DNA of 64,000 nt, from NCBI GenBank assembly GCA_949317995.1, contig OX439036.1:110463669-110527668 (forward strand). Reading direction: 5' to 3'. The notes under the pieces are model-generated. The model did not search any database, was not told the DNA's origin, and saw only the letters and a program-made list of their open reading frames with translations. The translations under genes were made by a program, and so were the position numbers. Below, one piece after another: positions 34,164 to 43,600 of this stretch. The first letter of the stretch is position 1. The number at the start of each line of letters is the position of its first letter. The DNA is from Acholoe squamosa. Lineage: Eukaryota; Annelida; Polychaeta; Phyllodocida; Polynoidae.

Positions 34164-36607
34164 GTAAGTTGCTTCTAACGCAAATCTATCTCGATTTAAT
34201 GTACCGTAAACTCCCGCGTAGAAGACGCGCTGCGCGTATAAGACGCACCCCAAACTGAGCACATGCATTTTCGCGTATAAGACGCACATTTTAAGGCTGA
34301 AATTTGTAAGATAAGTACATTTCTATAGTAAAATTACCCCTCGTATAAGACGCACCCCAAACTTGAAAAAATCCTATAAGACCCCCCAGGCATTTGTTTG
34401 GCGTATAGGACGCGTCTTATACGCGGGAGTTTACGGTAGTATCTTGTGTATACCCCAACTATAAGGTGCACCCTGATTTCAACCCCATACTATAAGCTTC
34501 CCGGAGGGTCTGAAACTGTCCATAAGCTGCAACTTGTAGCAAGGTTGTACACGACTGAAACGCTCCTGGAGGGTTGGCACAATGCACATGGTTTATCGCG
34601 ACCCAGATGGCATTGAAGTTACATTTACATGCCGTGAAGTGCATTTCCTATCATCTTGAGATGGCAGTGTACCTTTCACGCCAGTTTTCTAAAGTGCATT
34701 GAAGTTGGAGATAATCACATCACAATAACTTCACTTTCCCCTATTAATATCTCTCAATATTTTGAGATAAAGAATTTTATCGCTTGCCATGTACAAGCAA
34801 TTGGTATTAGATCAATTTTATACATAAATCAATTTCTGCTTCAGGTCGGTGTACAGTCGTTGACTTCCAGGGTAAAACTCTATGTGACATACACGCCCGC
34901 CCAGAAGTACCCATCACCGACTACCGCACCCGCTGGAGCGGCATTCGACCCAAACACATGAAGAAGGCGATACCTCTAGAGAGCGCTCGGAGGATGATAA
35001 AGAAAATACTGAAGGTATGCCATCAGTTGTTGCCATTGTTGGAAAAAAATTCCGTGCGACACAAATGTGGTTGATTATGACATCAATCCCAACTACCGTA
35101 AACACCCACGTATAAGACGCGTCCTCTACGCCAAACAAATCCCTACTGCGTCTTATAGGATTTCCTCAAGTTTGGGGTGCGTCTTATACAAGGGGTAATT
35201 TTACTATAGAACAGTACTGGATTTACAAAATTGGTACCTAAGAGGTGCGTCTTATATGCGAAATAACCATTGACAAGTTAGGGGTGCGTCTTATACGCGC
35301 AACGCGCCTTCTACGCAGGAGAATACGGTAGTCTAAAAGAAAAAGAAAAGACAAAGTTGAATAAAAACCTATTTTACATGTGCTACCTACGATTTTTCCA
35401 GGGGTTCATGTTTCATTCTCTTCTAATTATGTGTTGAAGGGTTTACAAATAAGGCCAAAAAAAGAATAATTGTTCCTGGTAACCTAGCAGAACAAGGCCG
35501 ACTTTTTCTTAGTTTTTGAGGAAAAAATGTTTTATTTAATGGCTTTGATTTAATTTTTGATAAGTGTGAGTCATCGTGGCTCATCACAAGTCATTGTAAC
35601 TGATTAAAAAAAAAATAAAAAACGAATAAATAAAATCCGACTAACTGAACAAGAATTCTTTCCAGCATGATACATGAAATACAACTTTTTTTGCCTAAAC
35701 AATATGATTGTTTTGTCCATACAGGATAAGATCGTGATAGGACATTGTGTGTGGAACGACTTCTATGTGTTGGGGATTCATCACCCGGCCGAGATGATCC
35801 GAGACACGGGTAAATACTCACCTCTCCACCAGATGGCAGCATGTGAAACCGGCAACCACGGACGGTCACTGAAGAAACTCTCTGCTGCACTCCTAGGTGA
35901 GCTTGTGACACATCATTATAGAGACAGCCACTGTGCTTTTTTGTTGGCATTGATGCCTATTGTGTAACAAACAAAACGTCCTATGGGGGCAGATTACTCC
36001 AAAAGGGTAAGCGGAACATACCAACATCGATTAAACCTAAATCAGAAATTGTGCAGCGATACTTAGAAAAGAACCGACTAGGCTAATCTGCAAAATATTC
36101 GAAAATTCAAATCACCAACATAGAGATACATTTAATCTTCCTCGTTTGAATATTTGATAAGTAGACTTCCAATATTATATTTGCCAATACCCCCCCCCCC
36201 ACCCCATTCCGGATCTAAGTGGGCTTCCCTAGCCCACTTAAAAGGGTCTCCTCATTCATATCCCCTTGGATATGTGTGGTGCACAGATGTGCGGGCACAG
36301 ACACATTCCTCTGAAATTGTGTAATGTAGTTTTCTCGCTGTCAATATGGCGTTAAACATCTCACTGGATCTAAGAATGACTAATGTCCTATTCCATTTCA
36401 GGTCGCAGCATACAAAATGGACCTCATTCATCCCTTGAAGATGCCATAGCAACTTTAGACTTGTTCAAGTTGGTTCGGATAAAATGGGAGGAGGAATTAT
36501 CACAAGCAAACAGCGCGAGAACAAAGGGTCCACGACATCGTACGTTCTCTGAGACATCAGTAGAAAATGCTTATCTCAAAGACGACTACTGGCCATGTGA
36601 TATATGA
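33398..36607 (+). CDS. AEN-like: AEN/ISG20-like DEDDh 3'-5' exonuclease
   Basis: Four coding exons 33398-34163, 34845-35014, 35725-35896 and 36402-36607 give a 437-residue protein ending YLKDDYWPCDI. Residues 1-235 are basic and serine-rich with nuclear-localisation-like clusters (RKRKKISARRKY). The exonuclease fold follows: ExoI MDCEFVGVGPKG (D240, E242), then RPEVPITDYRTRWSGIRPKHM, ExoII GHCVWNDF (D324) and ExoIII HSSLEDA (H378, D383). All five DEDDh residues are present. This resembles vertebrate AEN (apoptosis-enhancing nuclease, ISG20L1), which degrades DNA and RNA 3'-5' after p53 activation in the nucleus or nucleolus (family knowledge). The long N-terminus makes it bigger than human AEN (about 325 aa). 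ISG20L2 or REXO4 relatives are the alternative, but the C-terminal YWP motif favours AEN. A 5' non-coding exon probably precedes the acceptor at 33388. Confidence 0.9.
34202..34438. mobile_element. CGTATAAG MITE in AEN intron 1
   Basis: Ends TACCGTAAACTCCCGCGTAG and CGCGGGAGTTTACGGTA, 237 bp, 39 bp past the splice donor. The interior reads like 45096-45332. Confidence 0.85.
34845..35014 (+). CDS. AEN-like: AEN-like exon 2
   Basis: Encodes GRCTVVDFQGKTLCDIHARP, then the highly conserved TDYRTRWSGI and a helix ending RRMIKKILK. The entry phase completes the split glycine; the exit is phase 0 at GTATGCC (35015). Confidence 0.92.
35094..35330. mobile_element. CGTATAAG MITE in AEN intron 2
   Basis: Ends TACCGTAAACACCCACGTAT and CGCAGGAGAATACGGTA, 237 bp. 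The remainder of intron 2 (35015-35093 and 35331-35724) is AT-rich with nothing else seen. Confidence 0.85.
35725..35896 (+). CDS. AEN-like: AEN-like exon 3
   Basis: Encodes DKIVIGHCVWNDFYVLGIHH (the ExoII motif with catalytic D324), then RDTGKYSPLHQMA and SLKKLSAALLG. It leaves in phase 1 at GTGAGCTTG (35897). Confidence 0.92.
36205..36370 (-). repeat. Interspersed repeat in AEN intron 3
   Basis: The reverse complement matches 45474-45660: shared ATGTTTAACGCCAT, GCCCGCACATNTGTGCACCA and CTTTTAAGTGGGCTAGGGAA. The 45-kb copy begins with GAGTGAGTGAGT, a feature of some marine-invertebrate SINE or MITE heads. It lies only about 30 bp before the exon 4 acceptor. Confidence 0.6.
36402..36607 (+). 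CDS. AEN-like: AEN-like exon 4 (stop)
   Basis: Encodes GRSIQNGPHSSLEDAIATLD (ExoIII with H378 and D383), a helix, a basic linker and the terminal YLKDDYWPCDI before TGA. No AATAAA lies between the stop and the downstream LINE; the first is within the LINE tail at 37893. Confidence 0.92.
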
Positions 36608-36699
36608 AGGAATGAGCGTGGACTTCTTTTAGTTTAATATGTTTATCACAAACTAGGATATAGAACGTTATTATAACTTATTGTTATATTCACCATTTG

Positions 36700-37927
36700 A
36701 CCACATGTGGGTCCAACAACTTACGTTATTCCAGTTTACAGTATTGAAGACATTTTTTTCCCAATGTTCCAATTGAAAATTTCTGTTTTAAGTCCTGAGA
36801 AGGTTTTGTTTGGTAAAATTACTCAATCATCTTCAATGTTAACAAAAAGACTTGTTTTTTTACGTTTCATGTTTTTAAATTCCATTAGTTTATATTGTAG
36901 ATTCTATAAGAAAACACAGGTAGCTTATGTGACTCTAGCCAATATCTGTGACAAAATCAAAATCCTGTCTGCGTACAGAAAGCAACCGGTGACTCTTATA
37001 ATTGAGGACTTAACCTCTGAAGGCGTCAGAAAGGCCTGTCCGGTAGAAGTGTTTTACTCTACAAGTTGCAAGTTTGCTCTGGGTATATCAAAATATGCAA
37101 GTACTACTCTCGCACTAGGCGAGTTAGGGAGATTTCCTATTGAATCCAAAATAATCGTACTGAACATTCTATATTGGCTGAGGCTTGAGCATGGATCGAA
37201 AAACCCTATTCTAAATGAGGCCTTCTCTACCATGAAGAGTGAAAACCACCAATGGCTTAAAGATATCCAATACCTCTTGTTTAAAATCGGTTGTAAGAAC
37301 GTCTGGCTCGATCCTTATGTTTGGTCAAAGTCCTCACTCAAAAACAATATAAAGAGAAGGTTAAATGATGCACATATTCAGAAGTACAACCAGTACATTG
37401 ATAACCCAGAGAATACTAGCAAGTGTAGAATTATCAAGATGTGTAAAGATGATCTCAATGACATTTATGAAGAGCGTGAATACCTAACGCATACAGAATC
37501 ACCAAAAATTAGAACCATTATTGCTAAACTCCGGACTGACAATAACTGTACACTTGACAGCCTGTCAAGAAGATATAGAGGAAAGAAACCTGTCAATTCT
37601 AAGTGCACATTCTGTAATGCTGTGCAAGATGTCAATCATGTCTTCTTACATTGTAACATGCCCGAGATGAGAAACGCACGGTCAGTGTTTGAAACAAAAT
37701 ACCTCAAGTTCGTTGATTACTATAAAAGACACGATGACACTAGGAAACTTTCTCAAATACTAGCAGTGGCCCCATATTGCAAATCATCTAAAAGGCCAGG
37801 GGCTGTGAACTGTATATACTCATATATAAAATCTGTCTACAACATTGTAAATGAAAACCTGGTGCTGACATAAGTGTACCTGTACATTAGTCAATAAAGC
37901 CATCTTGAATCTTGAATCTTGAATCTA
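36700..37927 (+). mobile_element. 5'-truncated non-LTR (LINE) retrotransposon, reverse-transcriptase C-terminal region
   Basis: A 388-codon ORF (to TAA at 37873) has LINE-type C-terminal landmarks. KFALGISKYASTTLALGELG corresponds to the post-thumb 'LGV.k.aSn..v.gELGR' block, and CTFCNAVQDVNHVFLHC is a CX2C-X7-H-X4-C zinc-knuckle-like motif. The catalytic RT domain (YXDD) is absent, so this is a dead 5'-truncated copy. The 3' end has AATAAA (37893) and a (TTGAATC)n tail, as in CR1/L2-like lineages. The left boundary is approximate. It lies just after the AEN stop codon in the same orientation. Confidence 0.85.
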
Positions 37928-38582
37928 TTGGCTCAGGGACCACCCTGAGTCTATACCGCCGGGTAGGTGGTGGCATTGGCAAAAAGTCAGTTATCCAATT
38001 TTCAATCTCAATTTTCTACAAGAAACAAAGCATGTAAACAAATAAAATAACCATACATCAGTAGTTCATATATCAGTCTTTAGTTACAGTGAAGAAAAAA
38101 AATTTAAAAAATCCATGCACGAGTTCATACAAAATTAAAAAATTTATACAAAATTAAACAAAGAAAAAAGTCATTTCATAAAAATATTTTCTCCAATCCA
38201 GTCCTCCATAGGTTTACCTCCAGGCTGGACTTTTCTCTCTTTGTTTCAAAAACAGCATCTAAAAGTGAGATGGTTCGGACGTCTGTCAAAAAACGTGGGA
38301 AACGTCACCCTGAGCCCTCTGTGCCAATGCACGTAGTTGAATTTTTAGATATATCTTGTCGCACCAAAGACTTTCCCTCAATCATATAAACCGTCAAGGA
38401 CTACTGACACAACTTATTCAAAATAACAGTTCACCAAGGTTTAGAATGATTACTCGTTATCTATAGATCTATGGAAAAGATCCATAACATTATGTACCCG
38501 TTACTTGTTGTAATAAACAGATATTCATAGACGCCAAAATCTTGTATTCTTTATGTACATTTCCATTGGCTGGTCTTTGATA
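37928..38582. other. Intergenic, no gene seen
   Basis: AT-rich sequence without a supported ORF, splice-flanked exon or repeat that I can match elsewhere in the window. Confidence 0.5.
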
Positions 38583-38666
38583 CAGGGATGTAATTTGGTG
38601 CATTAGCCACGTATTGGGAAATTGAGAATCTTCCTACATTTTAACAATTGTCATATCACATCCCTG
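38583..38666. mobile_element. Possible short CAGGGATG-ended MITE
   Basis: 84 bp bounded by CAGGGATGTAATTTG and CACATCCCTG. The flanks show no clear duplication, so it is only a probable family member. Confidence 0.4.
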
Positions 38667-39139
38667 TTAATATAATGCATGAATCATTTGCACTAGCTTG
38701 TATCTTCATATGAAAAATGTCAGTCAGATTCAAAGTGGCCCTCTGACGTATGATAAAATATAGTATAGCATTTTGCAATGCAAGTAACTCGAAAGGGCAC
38801 TTAATCTCTACTTTTTGGCCCCTTCTGATACTAACCTCATGTTTTCTTCGAGCATTATCACTGTCAATGGTTAAGCCTATGGAGAATACACCCATTATCG
38901 CTTGTATGTTTCATTGGCAAATAACTCCTCTCCTGGCGAGTTAAGCACTGCACAATGTCAGCAGGTGTTAAATAAGGAACCAGATTAACCATAAAAAGGC
39001 ATGGGACACTGACATTCTCCTCCATTTTGTTATAATCCAGCAGTTTCGATGGCACCGTGATTCGATCGTCTCGCTGTCCCCCATTTTGGATTTTGATGTT
39101 CTGTGCGCATGCGCGACCCCTCCTTGCCGGAAGTAGCAT
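38656..39139 (-). other. Unassigned region with overlapping small ORFs, possible first exon or pseudogene
   Basis: On the minus strand, ATG at about 39030 (AAAATGGAGG) opens MEENVSVPCLFMVNLVPYLT, then PADIVQCLTRQERSYLP, and stops at 38864. A second frame (38895-38656) continues GLTIDSDNARRKHEVS. The two could be one reading frame broken by a frameshift near 38890, or unrelated. I do not recognise a family. Confidence 0.25.
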
Positions 39140-39345
39140 TTTCGACGGAGAAATGATATATTCTATCGATTTAACTTGAAATTAATGGCTTTTTGAATAT
39201 AATCCATGCATCTTTGGCAATATCAATCGAATTGAATCGAATATACCCTATCTTTACTGTTATAGCCCCACAAGTCGATCGTCTCGCTGTCCGCCATGTT
39301 GGATTTTAGTTCTATCTGTGCATGCCCGACCCAATTTCCATTGTT
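39040..39345 (-). promoter_or_regulatory. Duplicated promoter-like module
   Basis: 39040-39135 contains TGCGCATGCGCGA (NRF1-type), GCCGGAAGTA (ETS-type) and, on the minus strand, ATGGGGGACAGCGAGACGAT. About 210 bp away, 39275-39335 repeats the CGATCGTCTCGCTGTCC and GTGCATGCCCGACCC landmarks with ATGGCGGACAGCGAGACGAT. Such NRF1/ETS/ATG arrangements mark TATA-less promoters. The transcript is not identified. 39346-39826 has nothing else. Confidence 0.4.
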
Positions 39346-39826
39346 ATTTGGGTCAATTTGCACGACCACGGCTTTGTGATGCGAATTAACGACAGGGCGA
39401 ACACATAATTTTTTCATCTTTTTAATAATACATATCGATTCATATGATATCCTTTTATTATTCTTTTATCATATTTCTATATTAAACCACTGAGTAATTG
39501 AAAAAAAATTAATAACAACCATTTTTACGACAATAGAGATGCGTGCACGGATCGAATTTCGGCAAAATCATCAATATTCATCAATTATTTGCACCACTCT
39601 GGACCTAAAACGTTTAGTCCTTTGCACCACCTATGGGATTTAACATAGGGCTAAAAACGTCTTACTTTTTTCTCACTGTTAATCTACTGTTTGGTAGGCA
39701 CTGAATGGGTGTCTTTTTTACCCGACTCTTATAACTCGTCTTTCGAGTTAAACATGTAATATCATAAAACAACATTCCCACTTCCACTTGGAAGTTTTAT
39801 TTCAAATTACAATACTTCTAATGGCA

Positions 39827-40020
39827 TACCGTAAAAACCCTCATATAAGCCGCACCCTGAGGTGAGGGGAGGCTATAAGCCGCATGTAGGGCTTAAAAAT
39901 GGGCAAAACCCCTCGTACACAAATGAATATGCCATACCCTAACCTTGGGAACCTCCTATAAGATGCAATAGGCATCTGGTTCTTGTAAGAGCCGTGGCTT
40001 ATTTGAGAGAATTTACGGTA
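39827..40020. mobile_element. CGTATAAG-family MITE (diverged)
   Basis: Ends TACCGTAAAAACCCTCATAT and GAGAGAATTTACGGTA, with TATAAGCCGCAC strings inside. Confidence 0.75.
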
Positions 40021-40217
40021 CATCTCTGAGTAGAAGTCAGTATAATCAATCGCAAGGATTTATCGATTGATTATGTATATACACAGTGATTAAAGTCAGT
40101 AGTTTAAAATGGCAGTCGATCTTTGAATTCCACACCAGCATACTCGCACATCTTTCACCTACATTGAATAATCAGTCACACTCACACATTCACAAGTTTA
40201 ACACGTGTTATTAGTTA

Positions 40218-40628
40218 TTAGTCCATATGATCCCCACAGTATGCTGGTTCCCTTAAGCACACATAGTTAGGCGGTAATGCCGTCCCTTTACGTGGCGGTT
40301 TCTTCCTCCCGCGGCCTCTCTCGCTGTGCGCTATATGAGCAGTTCCTAGTGCGGGGCTAAGGTTAGAGTCCAAGCTACTCCCTCCGGCAGTATTACTACT
40401 TGTAGCAGCCCCGCCTTTAGTACCACTAACAGTGGCCACAGTCTTACAGAATCCTTCCTCATCCAGCTCCACTATTTTAGCAGCCCGTTTCTCCTGCTCA
40501 ACGCGCCGTTTCTCCTCTCGTGCCGTATCACTTTGCCGACAGAGCGCATGTGTCCAGCATAGATCCTCCTCCCAGAGTTCCTCACTGACCGGATGTAGGT
40601 GGACCGCTTTACAGAAACTACGCAGCGC
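40218..40628 (-). CDS. TTC33-like: TTC33-like exon 4 (stop)
   Basis: The acceptor CACAACAG precedes ALRSFCKAVHLHPVSEELWE, the last TPR-like repeat. A Lys/Glu-rich helix follows (REEKRRVEQEKRAAKIVELD), then a low-complexity G/S/A tail with RGRGRKKPPRKG and stop TAA. 40021-40217 downstream is AT-rich without a clear poly(A) signal. Confidence 0.85.
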   Translation of the reverse strand, partial: ALRSFCKAVHLHPVSEELWEEDLCWTHALCRQSDTAREEKRRVEQEKRAAKIVELDEEGFCKTVATVSGTKGGAATSSNTAGGSSLDSNLSPALGTAHIAHSERGRGRKKPPRKGTALPPNYVCLREPAYCGDHMD

Positions 40629-43600
40629 CTGTTGTGTACAAAATGACAAATCATATTAGCTGACTTCTATATCAAATACACTGTCCATCCAACAGTCAAG
40701 TTTACCATAATAATATCTCAAGGTGGAGTGTTTGAAAATAGGCATTACTAATGACTATTTTGACTATTTTCAGACACTCCACCTTGAGATATTATCATGG
40801 TAAGCTAATGATTAGCTGAAGAAACATTTATTGAAACACTTAAATATATCCACAAAAAATATAGGCATCAAAAACAAGCTATTTTCTAATATGATCAAGG
40901 AAAGGGGTGTTGAAAGTTGCTGATGATACAAATTGTGAAATGTTTGCGTAATATTACCGCGATATCCTATTTACAATCCACATCTTATATGTAAGGATTG
41001 AGTCCTACGGCGCCTTATAGAGCCACCCAATGTTACTGTAATCTCCCATGTATAAGGCACACCCCACATATAAGACGCACCTAGAGGTTTTACAATATGG
41101 TCAAACATATCAAAGAATCATAACTTTTGTTCTACGATATGGACTTCTAAAATTCAAAAAGCTATTTGTAGCTAGCCCCCCCCAGACCCCCTATCATGTC
41201 CTATTTAATATGACTTATGGGGAGGGTAACATATTGTAGGGGTCGGCGAAAACGTTTAGGGAAACCGGGTTTCGAACCCAGGACCTCTCAGTCTTCAGAC
41301 GATTGCTCTACCACTGAGCTACTTCCCCGTACAACGTTTTTCTGCCTTCCACCCACGCCTGGATCGGTGTGATACCGATAGGGAACATGTGACTACCCGG
41401 TGACCCGCCCCTGCGGGTCGGCCACCCGGGCACGAGGACTCACATAGTCATGTTCCCCTACACAGCCCCCAACCAGCTTCGACCACCGAATTAACCAGCA
41501 CTGAGTCACACACAGTGTTTGTTTGTCCTGCTCCCAGGACAACTGTGGGCGCCACCTGTTTCCAAGTCTCCCAGTGCTAGCAGGTCGAAGCGCTTGCCGT
41601 ATCACACCAACCCAGGAACCGAGTTCTGTAGCCCCCCCTCACGCGGGTCAGGACTACTCGGTTTCCCTACCACTGTAGGGGTCGGTGAAAATGTTTAGGG
41701 AAACCGGGTTTCGAACCCGGGACCTCTCAGTCTTCAGACGATTGCTCTACCACTGAGCTACTTCCCCGTACAACGTTTTTCTGCCTTCCACCCACGCCTG
41801 GATCGGTGTGATACCGATAGGGAACATGTGACTACCCGGTGACCCGCTCCTGCGGGTCGGCCACCCGGGCACGAGGACTCACATAGTCATGTTCCCCTAC
41901 AATATCAAAATAAATCTATGAGACGTGTCTTATACACAAGAGATAACGGGGTGCGCCTGTTAAGTTACGATCTCTATAGAACAGAACTAAAGCCTATAAC
42001 ATATGACTATCTGTGCCTTATAGCATGCTCCTTTATAATAACTTAGGGTGCGCCTTATAAGTGAGGTGCACCTTGTAAGCTGCTATATGACGTGTGCATT
42101 CATGCATCATGACGACCAGTTGGCATGATGCATTAATGCAGTACCGGCCTTTAAAGGGCTAAGAATGTGCTTACATTTCGAACTTCTCCGACTCCAAGGA
42201 AAGCGCGGCCTAGTGTCTGGTGACTGACCCACCATCTTGGTTTGAGGGAGACTGACTTCTTGGCAGCCTGGATGGATGGAAGCACCTCTCCTACCTGCAT
42301 GTACGCCTGGCAATGGAACAAGGGAGAGCTGTTAATTGATCTTTAAATGTTTGTTTTTTAAGGTCCAACAGACTTCTAATAGATTTCCTAATTTCTTGTA
42401 CAAATCTGATATTTTCTTCAAAGAAAAAAACTGTTATTCATCGAAAATATGGAGAGTGATTTCTTGGTGTGGCCATATCCTTATTTGATGAAAGTCACTG
42501 AGGCCAAAAATCCCTGAAATGTTCAATAAGAATCCATCTAAATATTGATTTTGTATATGAATGTATAGGGCTTTGGGACTTAAAAATACCTGAAATCAGG
42601 GGAATTCCTGAAGACTTTCATCCCTGTAATATTTGGTATGAATAAAGAAGTGTGTAATCACCTGTGCCTTCATCTCATAGACTGCTTCATCGCCCGGGTT
42701 ATAGACGATCGCCTCGTCCCACTTCTGTAATGCCTCCCAGTACCTGAAATAAGACGGAAATACTGATTTATTTCATATTGAGAATGAGAGTGCCCGTGGT
42801 AAAGCAGAGGGAGAGCCATTCCCCATTCACCAGAGTGCCTTGCCTTTGCAAATCTAAGGTGGCCTGTGCCTTATAGAATAATCCCAGTGACAAAATGTGT
42901 CTGAAAGGCGGGGTACTTTTACTATTCCAACCTAGCGTGTTGTAGGTGGCGCCAGCCAGTCTAGCTGAAGCTAGTTATCAGCATGTACCTTTCTGCTGGT
43001 TGTAGGGTACAGTTATGTAATACTGGTGGGAATCCACTCTGTCCCACCCTACACACAAAATATTATTATGAATCATTAAGAAGCACATAGTAGTTAACAG
43101 TATAATTACAAGTTCAAGGTATGCTTATAGTATACGGCACATGGCTATTGTATTATTGACCAATGGGAGGCATCCCTGGCATATACTGCGGAGTCAGGGG
43201 CTGAAGGTGTTAGTCATAGTGCCGTCGGGGTCTAATGGCGGCCCCCAGCTGATAATGGCTATGTGAGCTATAGCCTATCACTCATCACACCTCCACGTGT
43301 GGAGTCTTCACAGCTACAGGTGTGGAGGCTCACCCCATGTACAGAGTGGATTCTGACCACTGAAGCTCCAAATGTTGCGAGAATGCATGTTAATTAGGCC
43401 TTAGCTGGTGGCTGCAGTGCAGTCACACCTGCATGCCCAGCTTGTATGGTACTAGCACCCACTGGTAAACATGCAAAGTCGGTATAGAACACTACTAACC
43501 CTTCAGAAATCAGCTCTAACTGCACCTTAAGGAATGGTCATTTTTTAACAACAGTGGAGGGCTGGTGGATATTAGGGGAGGGGCGAAATATTTCAGACCC

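Larger units (their letters stand above)
41235..41901 (-). mobile_element. Miniature LTR retroelement (TRIM-like) with a tRNA-like gene in each LTR
   Basis: Two direct repeats, 41235-41462 and 41674-41901 (228 bp each, about 4 differences), both start TGTAGGGG and end CCCCTACA. They enclose a 211-bp non-coding centre. Flanks are ATAT on both sides (41231-41234 and 41902-41905). Read on the minus strand, one base after the 5' LTR comes TGGTAGGGAAACCG (41672-41659), a primer-binding site beginning TGG. Before the 3' LTR is a G-rich stretch (GGTTGGGGGCTG) that could be the polypurine tract. There is no gag or pol. Size and layout match TRIMs (terminal-repeat retrotransposons in miniature). Confidence 0.8.
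41034..41950. mobile_element. Long-subfamily CGTATAAG MITE interrupted by the tRNA-bearing LTR element
   Basis: Left end TACTGTAATCTCCCATGTAT, right end CACAAGAGATAACGGG. The interior matches 44515-44809 up to GGTAACATAT and resumes with ATATCAAAATAAAT. This defines the insertion site of 41235-41901 to the base. 41951-42100 holds another diverged stretch of related GCGCCTTATA sequence. Confidence 0.75.

Noticed and set aside
41257..41767. Pair of ordinary host tRNA-Phe genes
   Set aside because: Both lie at the same position in 228-bp direct repeats with TG...CA ends, a primer-binding site and a target duplication, so they are parts of a retroelement. The anticodon stem is also mispaired.
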